64,000 nt of DNA from UBA4416 sp040389965 (GCA_040389965.1 JAZJZF010000024.1:1-64000), one strand, 5' to 3'; shown: positions 1-7,562, counted from the first letter of the stretch. Made by a program: numbers and translations. Notes: generated from the sequence alone by a model not told the origin.

Positions 1-987
1 CTATCAAAACAAGTTTTAGCATTGGAAATGCAACCTGCTGATTATTCTGCTGAAACAGTTGTCAAAAAAGTAAAACGAAAAAAAGCTGCGGCTTCTGTTA
101 TTGGTTTTTTTGATGAAGTAATTGCAGACCTGAGAAAAAACAACAGAATTGGAAACGCTGATATTTACCAAACTTGTAAAAACGTGATAAACACTTTTAC
201 AGGCGAAAAAGATTTGGCGTTTTTTGATATTGATTATGCGTTCTTAATAAAACTAGAAAATTCTTGGAAACTAAAGGGTTGGAAAGAAAGCAGCATCTCA
301 ACATATATGCGAACATTAAGAGCCTTATTTAATAGAGCAATCAAAGAAGACGTAATAGAGGCAAATGTATATCCATTTAAAACATATAAAATTGGCAGCC
401 TAAATACTGTAACACAAAAACGAGCATTAAACAGAGCGCAAATAACAGCTATCGAAAAATTAAAATTGCAAAAGGATTCTGCAATTTTCCACGCTAAAAA
501 TATATTTCTTTTTAGTTATTATAGTATGGGAACAAACTTTGTAGATATGGCAAACCTTACTAAAAAAAATATTGTAAACGACCAACTACAATATACAAGA
601 ACCAAAACACATAAACTATATAACACGCCGTTACATCCAAAAGCAAAAGCAATTTTAAATTATTATATATCCATCCAAGTTGACAAATATATCTTTCCAA
701 TTTATTCGGAAAGCAGACATAAAACAGCACAGCAAAAAGCAAATCGATTACATAAGGTTTTGCAAATAGTAAACAAGAATTTAAAAGACATAGCTGAAAA
801 ATGCAGTATAACAGAAACATTAACCACCTATGTTGCAAGACATAGTTCAGCAACTATATTGAAACGTGAAGGAATTTCAACCTCAAAAATAAAAGACTTA
901 CTAGGACACGAAACAGAAGAAATTACACAAGTGTATTTAGATAGTTTTGAAAATTCGGAATTAACAACGGCAGTAAATTTATTGTAA
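1..987 (+). CDS. Tyrosine recombinase/integrase, 5' truncated by window edge
   Basis: Site-specific DNA strand exchange enzyme, probably the integrase of the island that follows. The reading frame is open from base 1, so the N-terminus (perhaps 80 residues, judging from ~400-residue relatives) lies outside the window; a TTG at 22 is unlikely to be the start. Residues counted from 22: a SAM-like core-binding domain at about 30-110, then a catalytic domain from about 130 to 321. Visible active-site motifs are the beta-hairpin Lys in RTKTHKLYNTPL, the YVARHSSAT box (Arg with His after it) and LGHETEEITQVYL, giving the second His and the nucleophilic Tyr. The first Arg position, usually just before GxxFVDM in this Bacteroidetes group, reads SMGTNFVDM here, so it appears to be substituted. 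The family resembles CTnDOT-type integrases. Confidence 0.9.
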   Translation, partial: LSKQVLALEMQPADYSAETVVKKVKRKKAAASVIGFFDEVIADLRKNNRIGNADIYQTCKNVINTFTGEKDLAFFDIDYAFLIKLENSWKLKGWKESSISTYMRTLRALFNRAIKEDVIEANVYPFKTYKIGSLNTVTQKRALNRAQITAIEKLKLQKDSAIFHAKNIFLFSYYSMGTNFVDMANLTKKNIVNDQLQYTRTKTHKLYNTPLHPKAKAILNYYISIQVDKYIFPIYSESRHKTAQQKANRLHKVLQIVNKNLKDIAEKCSITETLTTYVARHSSATILKREGISTSKIKDLLGHETEEITQVYLDSFENSELTTAVNLL

Positions 988-1006
988 TTAAAAACTCTTT
1001 TAAACT

Positions 1007-1831
1007 ATGGATAATCGTATAAATTTTAAATTACCACTAATCGAAAACTTTGAAAGTGCCTACGATATATGTAAAAGATTTCTTGAAACCAAACCTGTAA
1101 ACGACGCCAAGAGTATTAAAACATTTCTTGAGACTGGACTTAAAGACGAAGCTACTATATTAGCCATACTTAAAAAAGAATATGAACAAAGAAAAGAAAA
1201 AGCGGGAGATAATGGCAAAGAACATATTATAAAAATAATGCGGGACGGTGCTTATTCTATAATAGATTTCAATGCAATGAAATTCGAACTATATCAAAAA
1301 ATAGAAGAAATCAATCATTATCAATTAGTAGATAAAAAAGTTAATTTCTCTGGAGCTTTCGAAATTTATAGTAAAATACTGGACAAAAAAGAAAAAAGGA
1401 AGTTGCTCATTTCAATTGCTATTGATAAAGGATTTAGAGCGTTTATAGAATTTCTCGATGAAGAAATTGAATCATTTACAACTGAAGAAGAAAATATTGA
1501 ATCCGAGCAATTATCAAATGATTTTGAAAACAATATAAAAAGTACAAGAATCAAATTAACAGATTTACATCAACGTGATTTCTTGAAATTAATTTATGCC
1601 TTGCATTATGCTGGTAAAATAAATAGTGGGACTGGTGAAATAACAAAAATTGTTGAAGAAATTGCCGACCGATTAGATTATAAACTAGGGAAAAGTTGGC
1701 AATCTAATATTTCTAAAGGAATACATAATTCGAATAATGATTTTGAGACGGGGAAAATATTTGATGAATTAAAAACAGCATTTAGTAAGAATTATCGTGA
1801 TGATAAAAGAAAGAAAACTAAGAATCAATAA
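1007..1831 (+). CDS. Hypothetical protein with RteC-like C-terminal region
   Basis: Soluble 274-residue protein with no signal peptide or membrane segment, 19 bases after the integrase and on the same strand, so possibly cotranscribed. The middle is rich in charged residues (EEEIESFTTEEEN). The C-terminal ~80 residues (from DFLKLIYALHYAGKIN) resemble the C-terminal domain of RteC, a regulator of excision and transfer in CTnDOT-type elements: a helical pattern with 'LIYAL..aG.in.G...I..I'. The similarity is judged by eye. RteC-like proteins often sit next to integrases in Bacteroidetes mobile elements, so a role in controlling excision is plausible but inferred. Confidence 0.6.
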   Translation: MDNRINFKLPLIENFESAYDICKRFLETKPVNDAKSIKTFLETGLKDEATILAILKKEYEQRKEKAGDNGKEHIIKIMRDGAYSIIDFNAMKFELYQKIEEINHYQLVDKKVNFSGAFEIYSKILDKKEKRKLLISIAIDKGFRAFIEFLDEEIESFTTEEENIESEQLSNDFENNIKSTRIKLTDLHQRDFLKLIYALHYAGKINSGTGEITKIVEEIADRLDYKLGKSWQSNISKGIHNSNNDFETGKIFDELKTAFSKNYRDDKRKKTKNQ

Positions 1832-1838
1832 ATATTTG

Positions 1839-1862
1839 AGGCAAGTTCAAGGCAACTTGCCT
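1839..1862. repeat. 24-bp inverted repeat between RteC-like and excisionase-like genes
   Basis: Perfect 9-bp arms AGGCAAGTT and AACTTGCCT around the loop CAAGGC. No T-run follows, so it is not a standard terminator. It lies 45 bp before the excisionase-like gene and could be an operator or recombination-accessory site. Confidence 0.6.
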
Positions 1863-1906
1863 TAAAGTCTTATCAATAGTTCTCATTTTTGGTGAAAATA
1901 TAGAAG

Positions 1907-2212
1907 ATGGACAATATTATCGTTACCACTAAGAATGACCTTGAGAATTTAATTCAATTATGTGTTAATAAGGCACTCACAAGCTTTGGAGTTAATAGTT
2001 CGAGCAATGAAGAGGATAAAATTCTCTCTGTTGAAGAAGCTACTATTTTTTTAAATCTTGCACGACAAACTTTATATGGCTTTACGTCAAAACGAGAAAT
2101 ACCTTTTATAAAAAGAGGCAAGAAATTATATTTCAAAAAATCAGAATTAAATGCTTGGCTATTGGAAGGAAAGAAAAAAAGCAAAGGAGAACTATTGAAA
2201 GAATTACAATAA
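1907..2212 (+). CDS. Excisionase-like helix-turn-helix protein (MerR/HTH_17 family)
   Basis: Small 101-residue DNA-binding protein. Residues 38-90 form the winged HTH of the HTH_17/excisionase family: LSVEEATIFLNLARQTLYGF is the helix-turn-helix, followed by IPFIKRGKKLYFKKSELNAWL, the wing and the typical 'W' before the basic tail. The first ~35 residues are a short helical extension. In Bacteroidetes mobile elements such proteins sit close to the integrase and act as recombination directionality factors or transcription regulators. Together with the integrase and the RteC-like protein it makes a recombination/regulation cassette. Whether it works in excision or transcription cannot be told from sequence. 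Confidence 0.8.
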   Translation: MDNIIVTTKNDLENLIQLCVNKALTSFGVNSSSNEEDKILSVEEATIFLNLARQTLYGFTSKREIPFIKRGKKLYFKKSELNAWLLEGKKKSKGELLKELQ

Positions 2213-2271
2213 AAGCTATTTGATAATAATATAACTAGATAATTATAACAACTACTAATCGCAAATTTAAC

Positions 2272-2676
2272 TTGAAAAAAAGACAAATTATTGAAATGCT
2301 AATACAATGTAAAAGCATAGCGGAAGTTATATCCACTTTAAGTGAAAAAGATAAAGCTATTTATGAGATGCTGAAAAACGGCAAAACGTATAAGGAAATT
2401 GAAAACACCTTAGACGTTTTCCCTGCTGATATTACGTTTATCAAAAAGTATTTAATAGAACTGCCAAGTAGTATTACTAATAGTACTGCCGAAAAGCCAA
2501 GTAGTATTACTATTAGCGACCCTGAAAAGCACGATAATAGTGCCGTATCTCCCGAAATTTCATTAGATGTTGCCCCACAAATAATAAAAAAAGGAACTGG
2601 TTTTAAAGGTGCTAGAAGGCAAAGAGAAGAAGAACATCAATTAAGAGAACAAAATATAAAGTATATCATTGAATGA
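2272..2676 (+). CDS. Hypothetical small protein with possible HTH
   Basis: About 134 residues if the TTG at 2272 is the start (MKKRQ), or 126 from the ATG at 2296. Residues 25-60 (KAIYEMLKNGKTYKEIENTL) have the pattern of a sigma-region-4-like HTH. A low-complexity linker follows in which KPSSIT-type hexapeptides recur because of a 33-base in-frame repeat (2463-2479 and 2496-2512). The C-terminus is highly charged (RRQREEEHQLREQ). I do not recognise the family. Position and base composition place it in the mobile element. Confidence 0.5.
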   Translation: MKKRQIIEMLIQCKSIAEVISTLSEKDKAIYEMLKNGKTYKEIENTLDVFPADITFIKKYLIELPSSITNSTAEKPSSITISDPEKHDNSAVSPEISLDVAPQIIKKGTGFKGARRQREEEHQLREQNIKYIIE

Positions 2677-2779
2677 AAGCCTTTTTGAAAATTACTTTAA
2701 GAGCAAATTAAGAGAGTAAGGACTTATATTAACATAAAATGAAAGCTAAATGGTGCACGTTTAGTTTATAGTGCGCTTT

Positions 2780-2801
2780 TTTGAAATACATATTTCAAAA
2801 G
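2780..2801. repeat. 22-bp AT-rich palindrome
   Basis: Arms TTTTGAAATA and TATTTCAAAA around a two-base loop CA, within the 260-bp gene-free gap 2677-2936. It could be a weak terminator for the upstream cassette or a protein-binding site. The rest of this gap has a run of six C (near 2815-2820) and no convincing gene. Confidence 0.45.
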
Positions 2802-2936
2802 AGTAGAAAGAGAACCCCCCTAATTATTTTTTTCAGTAATTCCCTGTTATTCAGTTAGGAGGTGTCCCTTGGTAAAGTTTCAAAAACAAGAGTTTACAAA
2901 TGTTTGCATAGTTTACAATAATAGTTAGGAGAAAAA

Positions 2937-3545
2937 ATGGAAAACAAAAAAAAGAACCAAGATAAAATTTATAGTACATTTTATTGGGAAATGAAATTGG
3001 ATAAAAATCATCCTGCAAATTACAGCCAAAAGGTTGACAATATGACGGGATATAGCAAATATGCAGGGCATGACGAAGCCAAGGATAAGGCAGAGCTATT
3101 GATGAGAAAAATAATTATGCTACATTCAAATGGTTATTTTGAAAAAACAATACTCATTACAATTTATATGAGGCAAGGAAATTTTTTAGATAAGTCAAAT
3201 TCCATTGAATTAATAAAAATGAATAAGAAAGATTATTTAATAAATGATGTGTGTAAATCAGACCAAAGTTTTTATAATGATTTTTTTATAAAGAGAGGGG
3301 TTTTAAGTTTTTTAACTCGGTTTTATGATTTTAAAGCACTAGGTAAAGATGTGCAGTATTTATTGCCAAACTTTAAGCCGAAATTTTCTAAAGAAGATTA
3401 TTTTGATATTTCAAAACATAACTTTAAAACTAGAAAACATCTCTATGAGTATTGTAATAAATTGGTAAATAATGGGCATCCATACGAAGCTGTGATGCAC
3501 TTTCAAAGGAAATATGAATTGAATAAACCTTTTGATATAATATAA
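2937..3545 (+). CDS. Hypothetical protein of mobile element
   Basis: 202-residue soluble protein rich in Lys, Tyr, Phe and Asn, with no signal peptide. A purine-rich stretch (TTAGGAGAAAA) just before the ATG is a clear ribosome-binding site, unusual for this phylum and supportive of the start. I do not recognise any domain. The C-terminus (LYEYCNKLVNNGHPYEA, then HFQRKYE) is repeated in decayed form downstream at 3880-3999, so the family was once present here in two copies. It is followed 14 bases later by a small HTH-like gene, suggesting a two-gene unit. Confidence 0.55.
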   Translation: MENKKKNQDKIYSTFYWEMKLDKNHPANYSQKVDNMTGYSKYAGHDEAKDKAELLMRKIIMLHSNGYFEKTILITIYMRQGNFLDKSNSIELIKMNKKDYLINDVCKSDQSFYNDFFIKRGVLSFLTRFYDFKALGKDVQYLLPNFKPKFSKEDYFDISKHNFKTRKHLYEYCNKLVNNGHPYEAVMHFQRKYELNKPFDII

Positions 3546-3559
3546 CCTAATTAGACGAA

Positions 3560-3790
3560 ATGAATTCAACTATTACAAAATCAGAAAGGCAAAAAATTAA
3601 GGCAAACTTAAAGTTTGGAGATATTGCATTGATTTCAAGGTTAAGCGGAAAGAGTGCCTCCACTATAAAAAGATGGTTTAAAAATGAAGGCGATAGTATT
3701 GAAATACCAAAAGCGATTATGCAAATGTATGAAACACGAGAAAAAACAGTGAAAAGCTTTAAAAATTCATTGAATTCGCTAGGTATTTGA
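3560..3790 (+). CDS. Small HTH-like DNA-binding protein
   Basis: 76 residues. GDIALISRLSGKSASTIKRWF (residues 20-41, listed with its flanks) reads as a helix-turn-helix with the recognition helix SASTIKRWF, similar in layout to small phage or element regulators. The C-terminal half is a basic amphipathic helix (MYETREKTVKSFKNSL). It starts 14 bases after the preceding unknown gene and is probably cotranscribed with it. Function unknown; a local repressor or a replication/maintenance accessory is possible. Confidence 0.5.
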   Translation: MNSTITKSERQKIKANLKFGDIALISRLSGKSASTIKRWFKNEGDSIEIPKAIMQMYETREKTVKSFKNSLNSLGI

Positions 3791-3821
3791 GCCTAAATAG
3801 ACCATAATTACAACAAGAAAT

Positions 3822-3857
3822 TTTCAATCAAATTATAGTTATATTTCAATCAAATTA
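3822..3857. repeat. Two 14-bp direct repeats with 22-bp period
   Basis: TTTCAATCAAATTA occurs at 3822-3835 and again at 3844-3857. The 22-bp spacing is about two helical turns. It lies downstream of the small HTH gene and may be its operator or a recombinase arm site. Confidence 0.5.
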
Positions 3858-3879
3858 AGGTCATTTTATAATCTCTTAC

Positions 3880-3999
3880 TGGCTAAACTATAAAGTATTT
3901 ATATTGCTATTGTGAGAAACTAATAAAGAATAGACGCCCATTTAACCCGTTATATACTTTCAAAGGAAATATGAAGAGAATAAGATTTTTGTGATATAA
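3880..3999 (+). pseudogene. Decayed 3' fragment of a paralogue of the 2937-3545 gene
   Basis: Translating around one missing base near 3949/3950 gives LYCYCEKLIKNRRPFNP, then VIYFQRKYEENKIFVI and a stop at 3997-3999. This aligns residue for residue with the last ~28 residues of the 202-residue protein (LYEYCNKLVNNGHPYEA, then VMHFQRKYELNKPFDII). At DNA level the 20 bases ACTTTCAAAGGAAATATGAA (3499-3518 and 3956-3975) are identical. No start and no upstream coding frame survive, so this is a relic. Confidence 0.65.
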
Positions 4000-4047
4000 A
4001 ACCTACATCGTTATTTATTGAACCACAAAGGATAATCAAAGTCTTAA

Positions 4048-4512
4048 CTATTTGAACAATTTTTTCGGATCAAATTGAACCTTTATTGATTTATTTTCAC
4101 AATAAAAAATAGCAAAATCTATTTTGTCTGTATTTTGGTTAGTTTTTTGTTCTGTATTAGCTGAATGAACTAAACCAACACCGTAAAATATTTCCGAATA
4201 TTCAAATTCTTCCAAAAGTTGTCCAATGGAATTTGAATAAAAATCATTATTTCTTAATTCTTGGACTTTAATAAAGTCATCCATTACAAACCTATCTTTA
4301 TTTTCAAAGAAAATTACAGTACCATTTTTTATAGCTACAATATCAGGAATAAATGCGCCTTTATTTTTTGTTGTTCGTAATTCATCATTTGGATGCAATG
4401 AAACGCCTGTTCCACTTTGTGGAAAGTCAAAACAAATGATTTTCCATTCATTAGCTTCTAGCCAATTAAGTATAACTTTTGTTGCCTGTTCTTCAGTTAT
4501 GCGTCTCTCCAT
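4048..4512 (-). CDS. PD-(D/E)xK nuclease-like protein, last gene of the R-M operon
   Basis: 154-residue soluble protein. FIPDIVAIKNGTVIFFENK has the layout of a PD-(D/E)xK nuclease core: P56-D57, then E70-N-K72 at the end of a hydrophobic strand. Its start overlaps the end of the larger nuclease-like gene by 16 bases, so the two are translationally coupled. It is the distal gene of a controller-methyltransferase-nuclease operon. It may be a second nuclease subunit or a nicking/strand-specific partner. I do not recognise a named restriction family, and the cognate site cannot be read from the sequence. Confidence 0.6.
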   Translation of the reverse strand: MERRITEEQATKVILNWLEANEWKIICFDFPQSGTGVSLHPNDELRTTKNKGAFIPDIVAIKNGTVIFFENKDRFVMDDFIKVQELRNNDFYSNSIGQLLEEFEYSEIFYGVGLVHSANTEQKTNQNTDKIDFAIFYCENKSIKVQFDPKKLFK

Positions 4513-5729
4513 AATGCTCCGTCTGGGAATAAAATTGCATCTGCAAAATATGAAAACACTCTGATGTGTTTTACTTTCGAAAACATTGAGCCATAGCGAA
4601 CTTGCATATAATACCTTGGTATTTCGCTATTTGGAATATCATCATAATCTTTTGTCAATAAATTTTTTCCTTCGCTTGCTTTTACAGCATTTACAAAATC
4701 GTGAACAGTACTTTTATTACTGTCAATTGAAAATGTTTCTTCTTCCTCATCAATTTCGAGATTTCCCCAACACATTACAAGATTATATTTTCTCTCTTCA
4801 AATGTTTTCCCTTCTCTACATAATAAATAGTCTATTGCAGCCAAAGCCCCGGGATAAGGGTCACCCCTGAAAGTAGCATCTACTTTGTAGATAATAGTTT
4901 CTTCTCTACTTCTTAAAAGTTCGCCAATTTGATAATTTCTGCTTTCGTATTGTGATAAATGATTTAACAAGTATTCTGTTGGAATTTTAACCGTTGCAGT
5001 TAAAGGAGACATATTATTGTTGCCTCCTTTAGCAGAAAACTCTTGTTGCATAAATGATTTACGAGTATTTAAAATTCTTTTTCCTAGCAATTTCCCTCGA
5101 CCTTCAATAACACCCGATTGTTCCACAACTGAAATTATCTCGTTAATTGCATTGAACATTAATATCATTTCAGAATGTGTACTGTCAGGGCTACCCGCAA
5201 AATTTCTGTTGCTATCGTATTTCAGTCCTTTATTCCTAATGTTAGGTGATGTTTGGGCATTAGCGTGTGTGCGGAAATCAGAAGGAAAATAGTAAAGTAA
5301 TGCTGGAATTTTATAAATAGTCATTACATCTTCCATAGCTTTGAAAACTAGTGGATTTATTTTATCCCACTTTGGCGGGGTATTCTTTCTCTTAATAATT
5401 GCCGCTTCTGGATAAATATAAAATGCTGGCACATCATTTTCTACAGATGCTGCAAGTCTTGCAAATCGCTGAAATGCATTATGTCCTGTTCCTGCCTCAG
5501 TTGAAACTTCAATAGAAAATATTGGCTCTGTGTCAAGTTCAATAATTAAATCAGGCGCATCCAAATAAAGGATTTGTTTTATATGGTCTGGTAATGAATG
5601 AAAATTTCTTGCATTATTTGCATCGCTCTCATACATTTTTTTCTTGACAATATTTTTGCCACTAAGATTAGTTTTTGCAATTATATAATCTGCAAAACTT
5701 TCCGTGCTATACCAAACTCTGTAATTCAT
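4497..5729 (-). CDS. Probable type II restriction endonuclease (large subunit)
   Basis: 410 residues, no signal peptide. It sits immediately downstream of a C5-methyltransferase gene, overlapping it by 4 bases, and upstream of a small PD-(D/E)xK protein. APDLIIELDTEPIFSIEVST looks like a PD-(D/E)xK core strand pair (D60, E74) but with Ser at the usual Lys position and a further Glu at 78. FQRFARLAASVENDVPAFYI is the following helix-strand. Assignment as the cognate nuclease rests mainly on operon position. It could form a heteromer with the 154-residue protein, each giving part of the active site. The DNA target is unknown. Confidence 0.6.
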   Translation of the reverse strand: MNYRVWYSTESFADYIIAKTNLSGKNIVKKKMYESDANNARNFHSLPDHIKQILYLDAPDLIIELDTEPIFSIEVSTEAGTGHNAFQRFARLAASVENDVPAFYIYPEAAIIKRKNTPPKWDKINPLVFKAMEDVMTIYKIPALLYYFPSDFRTHANAQTSPNIRNKGLKYDSNRNFAGSPDSTHSEMILMFNAINEIISVVEQSGVIEGRGKLLGKRILNTRKSFMQQEFSAKGGNNNMSPLTATVKIPTEYLLNHLSQYESRNYQIGELLRSREETIIYKVDATFRGDPYPGALAAIDYLLCREGKTFEERKYNLVMCWGNLEIDEEEETFSIDSNKSTVHDFVNAVKASEGKNLLTKDYDDIPNSEIPRYYMQVRYGSMFSKVKHIRVFSYFADAILFPDGALWRDA

Positions 5730-6994
5730 AAATATTTTTTTATGGCTAATGCAATTGCCTTTGCTAACAAAGGAGGAACCGCATTCCCTGTTTGAACTCT
5801 ACCCTGAACAATGCCCCCACTAACAATAAAATTATCTGGGAAGCTTTGCAATCTGCACCTTTCTCTTATACTCAAACCTCGGTTGTCTAATGGATGTCCG
5901 AATTGAAATTGAGGTCTTATCCCACCAGAGACTTGTGTAGGACTTTGAATATCCCAAGCTAAACGAATTCTCTGTTTGAAATTTGGATACATAGGAGTTC
6001 CAGGCTTTGTGTTTTTAATTCTTTCAATTACTTCTTTTGGGTGATTGGGCGCTTTATGATTAGTTAATTTGTCATCTTTCAAATTTTTTCGCATAAATTT
6101 TTGATATTCACTAAACGCTTCTTTCTTATATTTAGTTATAATTTCATTTGGCTTTAAGCTTGGTAAATCGCCTATTGCGTCTTTAACTGTTACATAAGGT
6201 TTTTTAGTTTCTGGGCCGTGTGTTTTCTTAATTTCAGAAAAATTGAATTCTTCGCCATCTCTAATTCCAACGAAAACTAATCTTGTTCGTGATTGTGGCA
6301 CACCATAATCGGGCGCAAAAAGCAACTTACTTTTCACTTTCATATTTCCTGCAAGACTTAAATCTTTTTCAATTGTTTTTACAAAATCACCAGTACTTTT
6401 CATTCCAGAAACATTTTCTAAAACAACTACTTTTGGTTTTAATGCCTTTATAAAACGAATAAACTCTTTGTAAAGTAAATTTCTCTCGTCGTCTTCGTGC
6501 CTCTTTCTATTATTTAATGAGAAACCCTGACAAGGCACGCCTCCAATTAAAACGTCAACTTGTCTTCCATCTAAAAGCTTTAAAAACGATTTTGGATTTA
6601 CCTTTCTAACATCTCCCAAAACAGTTGAAACATTTGGATGGTTGGTTTTAAAAGTATTTATTGAAGGTTGGTGTATATCACAACCAATAGCAATTTCAAA
6701 ACCAGCTAATTCAAAGCCTAAAGAAGTTCCACCACAACCACAGAATAATTCTACAACAAGTGGTTTGTTGTTTGTAGGAAGTTTACCTTTTGTTATAAAT
6801 GGTTCACCATTCCAATAGTACCCATTTTCTTCAACTTTAACTGATTTATCCCAAATATTAATTTTATCGATAAGTTCTAAATCAATTTCGTCGGGATTTT
6901 CTCCGATTTTTAGCTGATAGCCATCTTCTTCAACTAGAGTTAGAATATCGCTATCAATTTCTTTATATGGTTTTATTTTTGTCTTAGTGGGCAT
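5726..6994 (-). CDS. DNA (cytosine-5-)-methyltransferase
   Basis: Transfers a methyl group from S-adenosylmethionine to C5 of cytosine in a specific site and protects the host against the co-encoded nucleases. All diagnostic blocks are present in order: motif I VELFCGCGGTSLGFELAG (residues 81-98), GDVRKV, motif IV GGVPCQGFS with catalytic Cys155, motif VI VLENVSG, motif VIII GVPQSRTRL, a target-recognition region at about 260-350, and motif X GNAVPPLLAKAIA at the C-terminus. The ~75-residue N-terminal extension before motif I is longer than in minimal enzymes. It lies 5 bases after the controller gene and overlaps the nuclease gene by 4 bases, so methylase is translated before nuclease. Confidence 0.95.
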   Translation of the reverse strand: MPTKTKIKPYKEIDSDILTLVEEDGYQLKIGENPDEIDLELIDKINIWDKSVKVEENGYYWNGEPFITKGKLPTNNKPLVVELFCGCGGTSLGFELAGFEIAIGCDIHQPSINTFKTNHPNVSTVLGDVRKVNPKSFLKLLDGRQVDVLIGGVPCQGFSLNNRKRHEDDERNLLYKEFIRFIKALKPKVVVLENVSGMKSTGDFVKTIEKDLSLAGNMKVKSKLLFAPDYGVPQSRTRLVFVGIRDGEEFNFSEIKKTHGPETKKPYVTVKDAIGDLPSLKPNEIITKYKKEAFSEYQKFMRKNLKDDKLTNHKAPNHPKEVIERIKNTKPGTPMYPNFKQRIRLAWDIQSPTQVSGGIRPQFQFGHPLDNRGLSIRERCRLQSFPDNFIVSGGIVQGRVQTGNAVPPLLAKAIALAIKKYL

Positions 6995-6999
6995 AATAA

Positions 7000-7311
7000 T
7001 TAATTTTTTACTTTTTTATAGTATTCAATTTTTTCTTCGGCAACTTTTAATATATCCTGTGTATAATCTTCCTCCATTATTTCATAGGCAATCTTATCGC
7101 TTAAATAGGAAACAAGAAGGGGCTTTGAGTTTATAGAAAACACTTCGGCAAATTTTTCAATCATTTCTTTATTTGCTATACGTTCATTTCTTTCAATTTT
7201 CCCAAGTGTAGACGGGTCTATGTCTAAACGGGCTGCTACTTTCCTAAGTGGAAGTCCACTTTCTTCTCGTAGTTTTCTAATTACTTCTCCAAATGTTTCT
7301 TTCTGTGCCAT
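7000..7311 (-). CDS. XRE-family regulator, probable controller of the R-M operon
   Basis: 103 residues. Residues 6-60 are a lambda-repressor-like HTH (EVIRKLREESGLPLRKVAAR, then LDIDPSTLGKIERNER). The C-terminal 40 residues are a charged helix that may dimerise or contact the enzymes. It is the first gene of the minus-strand operon C-M-R-R'. A perfect dyad GGACAA-N3-TTGTCC lies 17-31 bases upstream of its start, over the presumed promoter, which fits autoregulation as in controller proteins of type II systems. It is longer than typical ~80-residue C proteins. Confidence 0.8.
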   Translation of the reverse strand: MAQKETFGEVIRKLREESGLPLRKVAARLDIDPSTLGKIERNERIANKEMIEKFAEVFSINSKPLLVSYLSDKIAYEIMEEDYTQDILKVAEEKIEYYKKVKN

Positions 7312-7327
7312 AAGTTATTTGTTTTCG

Positions 7328-7342
7328 GGACAAATATTGTCC
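7328..7342 (-). promoter_or_regulatory. Operator dyad of the R-M operon
   Basis: Perfect inverted repeat GGACAA-ATA-TTGTCC at 7328-7342, plus a third half-site ATGTCC at 7352-7357, 15 bases from the preceding TTGTCC. On the minus strand it covers the expected transcription start just downstream of the -7 element at 7342-7349, so binding should block initiation. The likely ligand is the adjacent XRE protein. Confidence 0.6.
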
Positions 7343-7349
7343 AAATATA
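7342..7349 (-). promoter_or_regulatory. -7 promoter element of the R-M operon
   Basis: Minus-strand TATATTTG, a perfect match to the Bacteroidetes -7 consensus TAnnTTTG. A TTG about 22 bases upstream could serve as the -33 element. It lies ~31 bases before the controller start codon and partly overlaps the operator dyad. Confidence 0.6.
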
Positions 7350-7531
7350 AAATGTCCTGCTGAATTAAGAACAAGAAAATTAAAATTTTATAAACACCTA
7401 TTAAAAGCATTAATTTATCCAATGGGGACGATACTTCGCTCCTTTCTTTAGGTCAGAATACGTTATGACACGCTAGTTTGGCTCAAAAACATCTAATTAA
7501 TAGTATTGTATATGTAGTGATGCATTTGATT

Positions 7532-7551
7532 TGTTTACACTATGTTTACAC
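7532..7551. repeat. Tandem TGTTTACAC direct repeats, 11-bp period
   Basis: TGTTTACAC at 7532-7540 and 7543-7551, in the gap between the restriction-modification operon and the tRNA terminator. The 11-bp period puts both copies on the same helix face. This would suit arm-type sites for a recombinase at the island-chromosome junction, but that is inference. Confidence 0.45.
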
Positions 7552-7562
7552 CAAGGTAAAAT

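Noticed and set aside
2463..3857. Short direct repeats as a CRISPR array
   Set aside because: Only two copies each, 14-17 bp, with irregular spacing and no cas genes.
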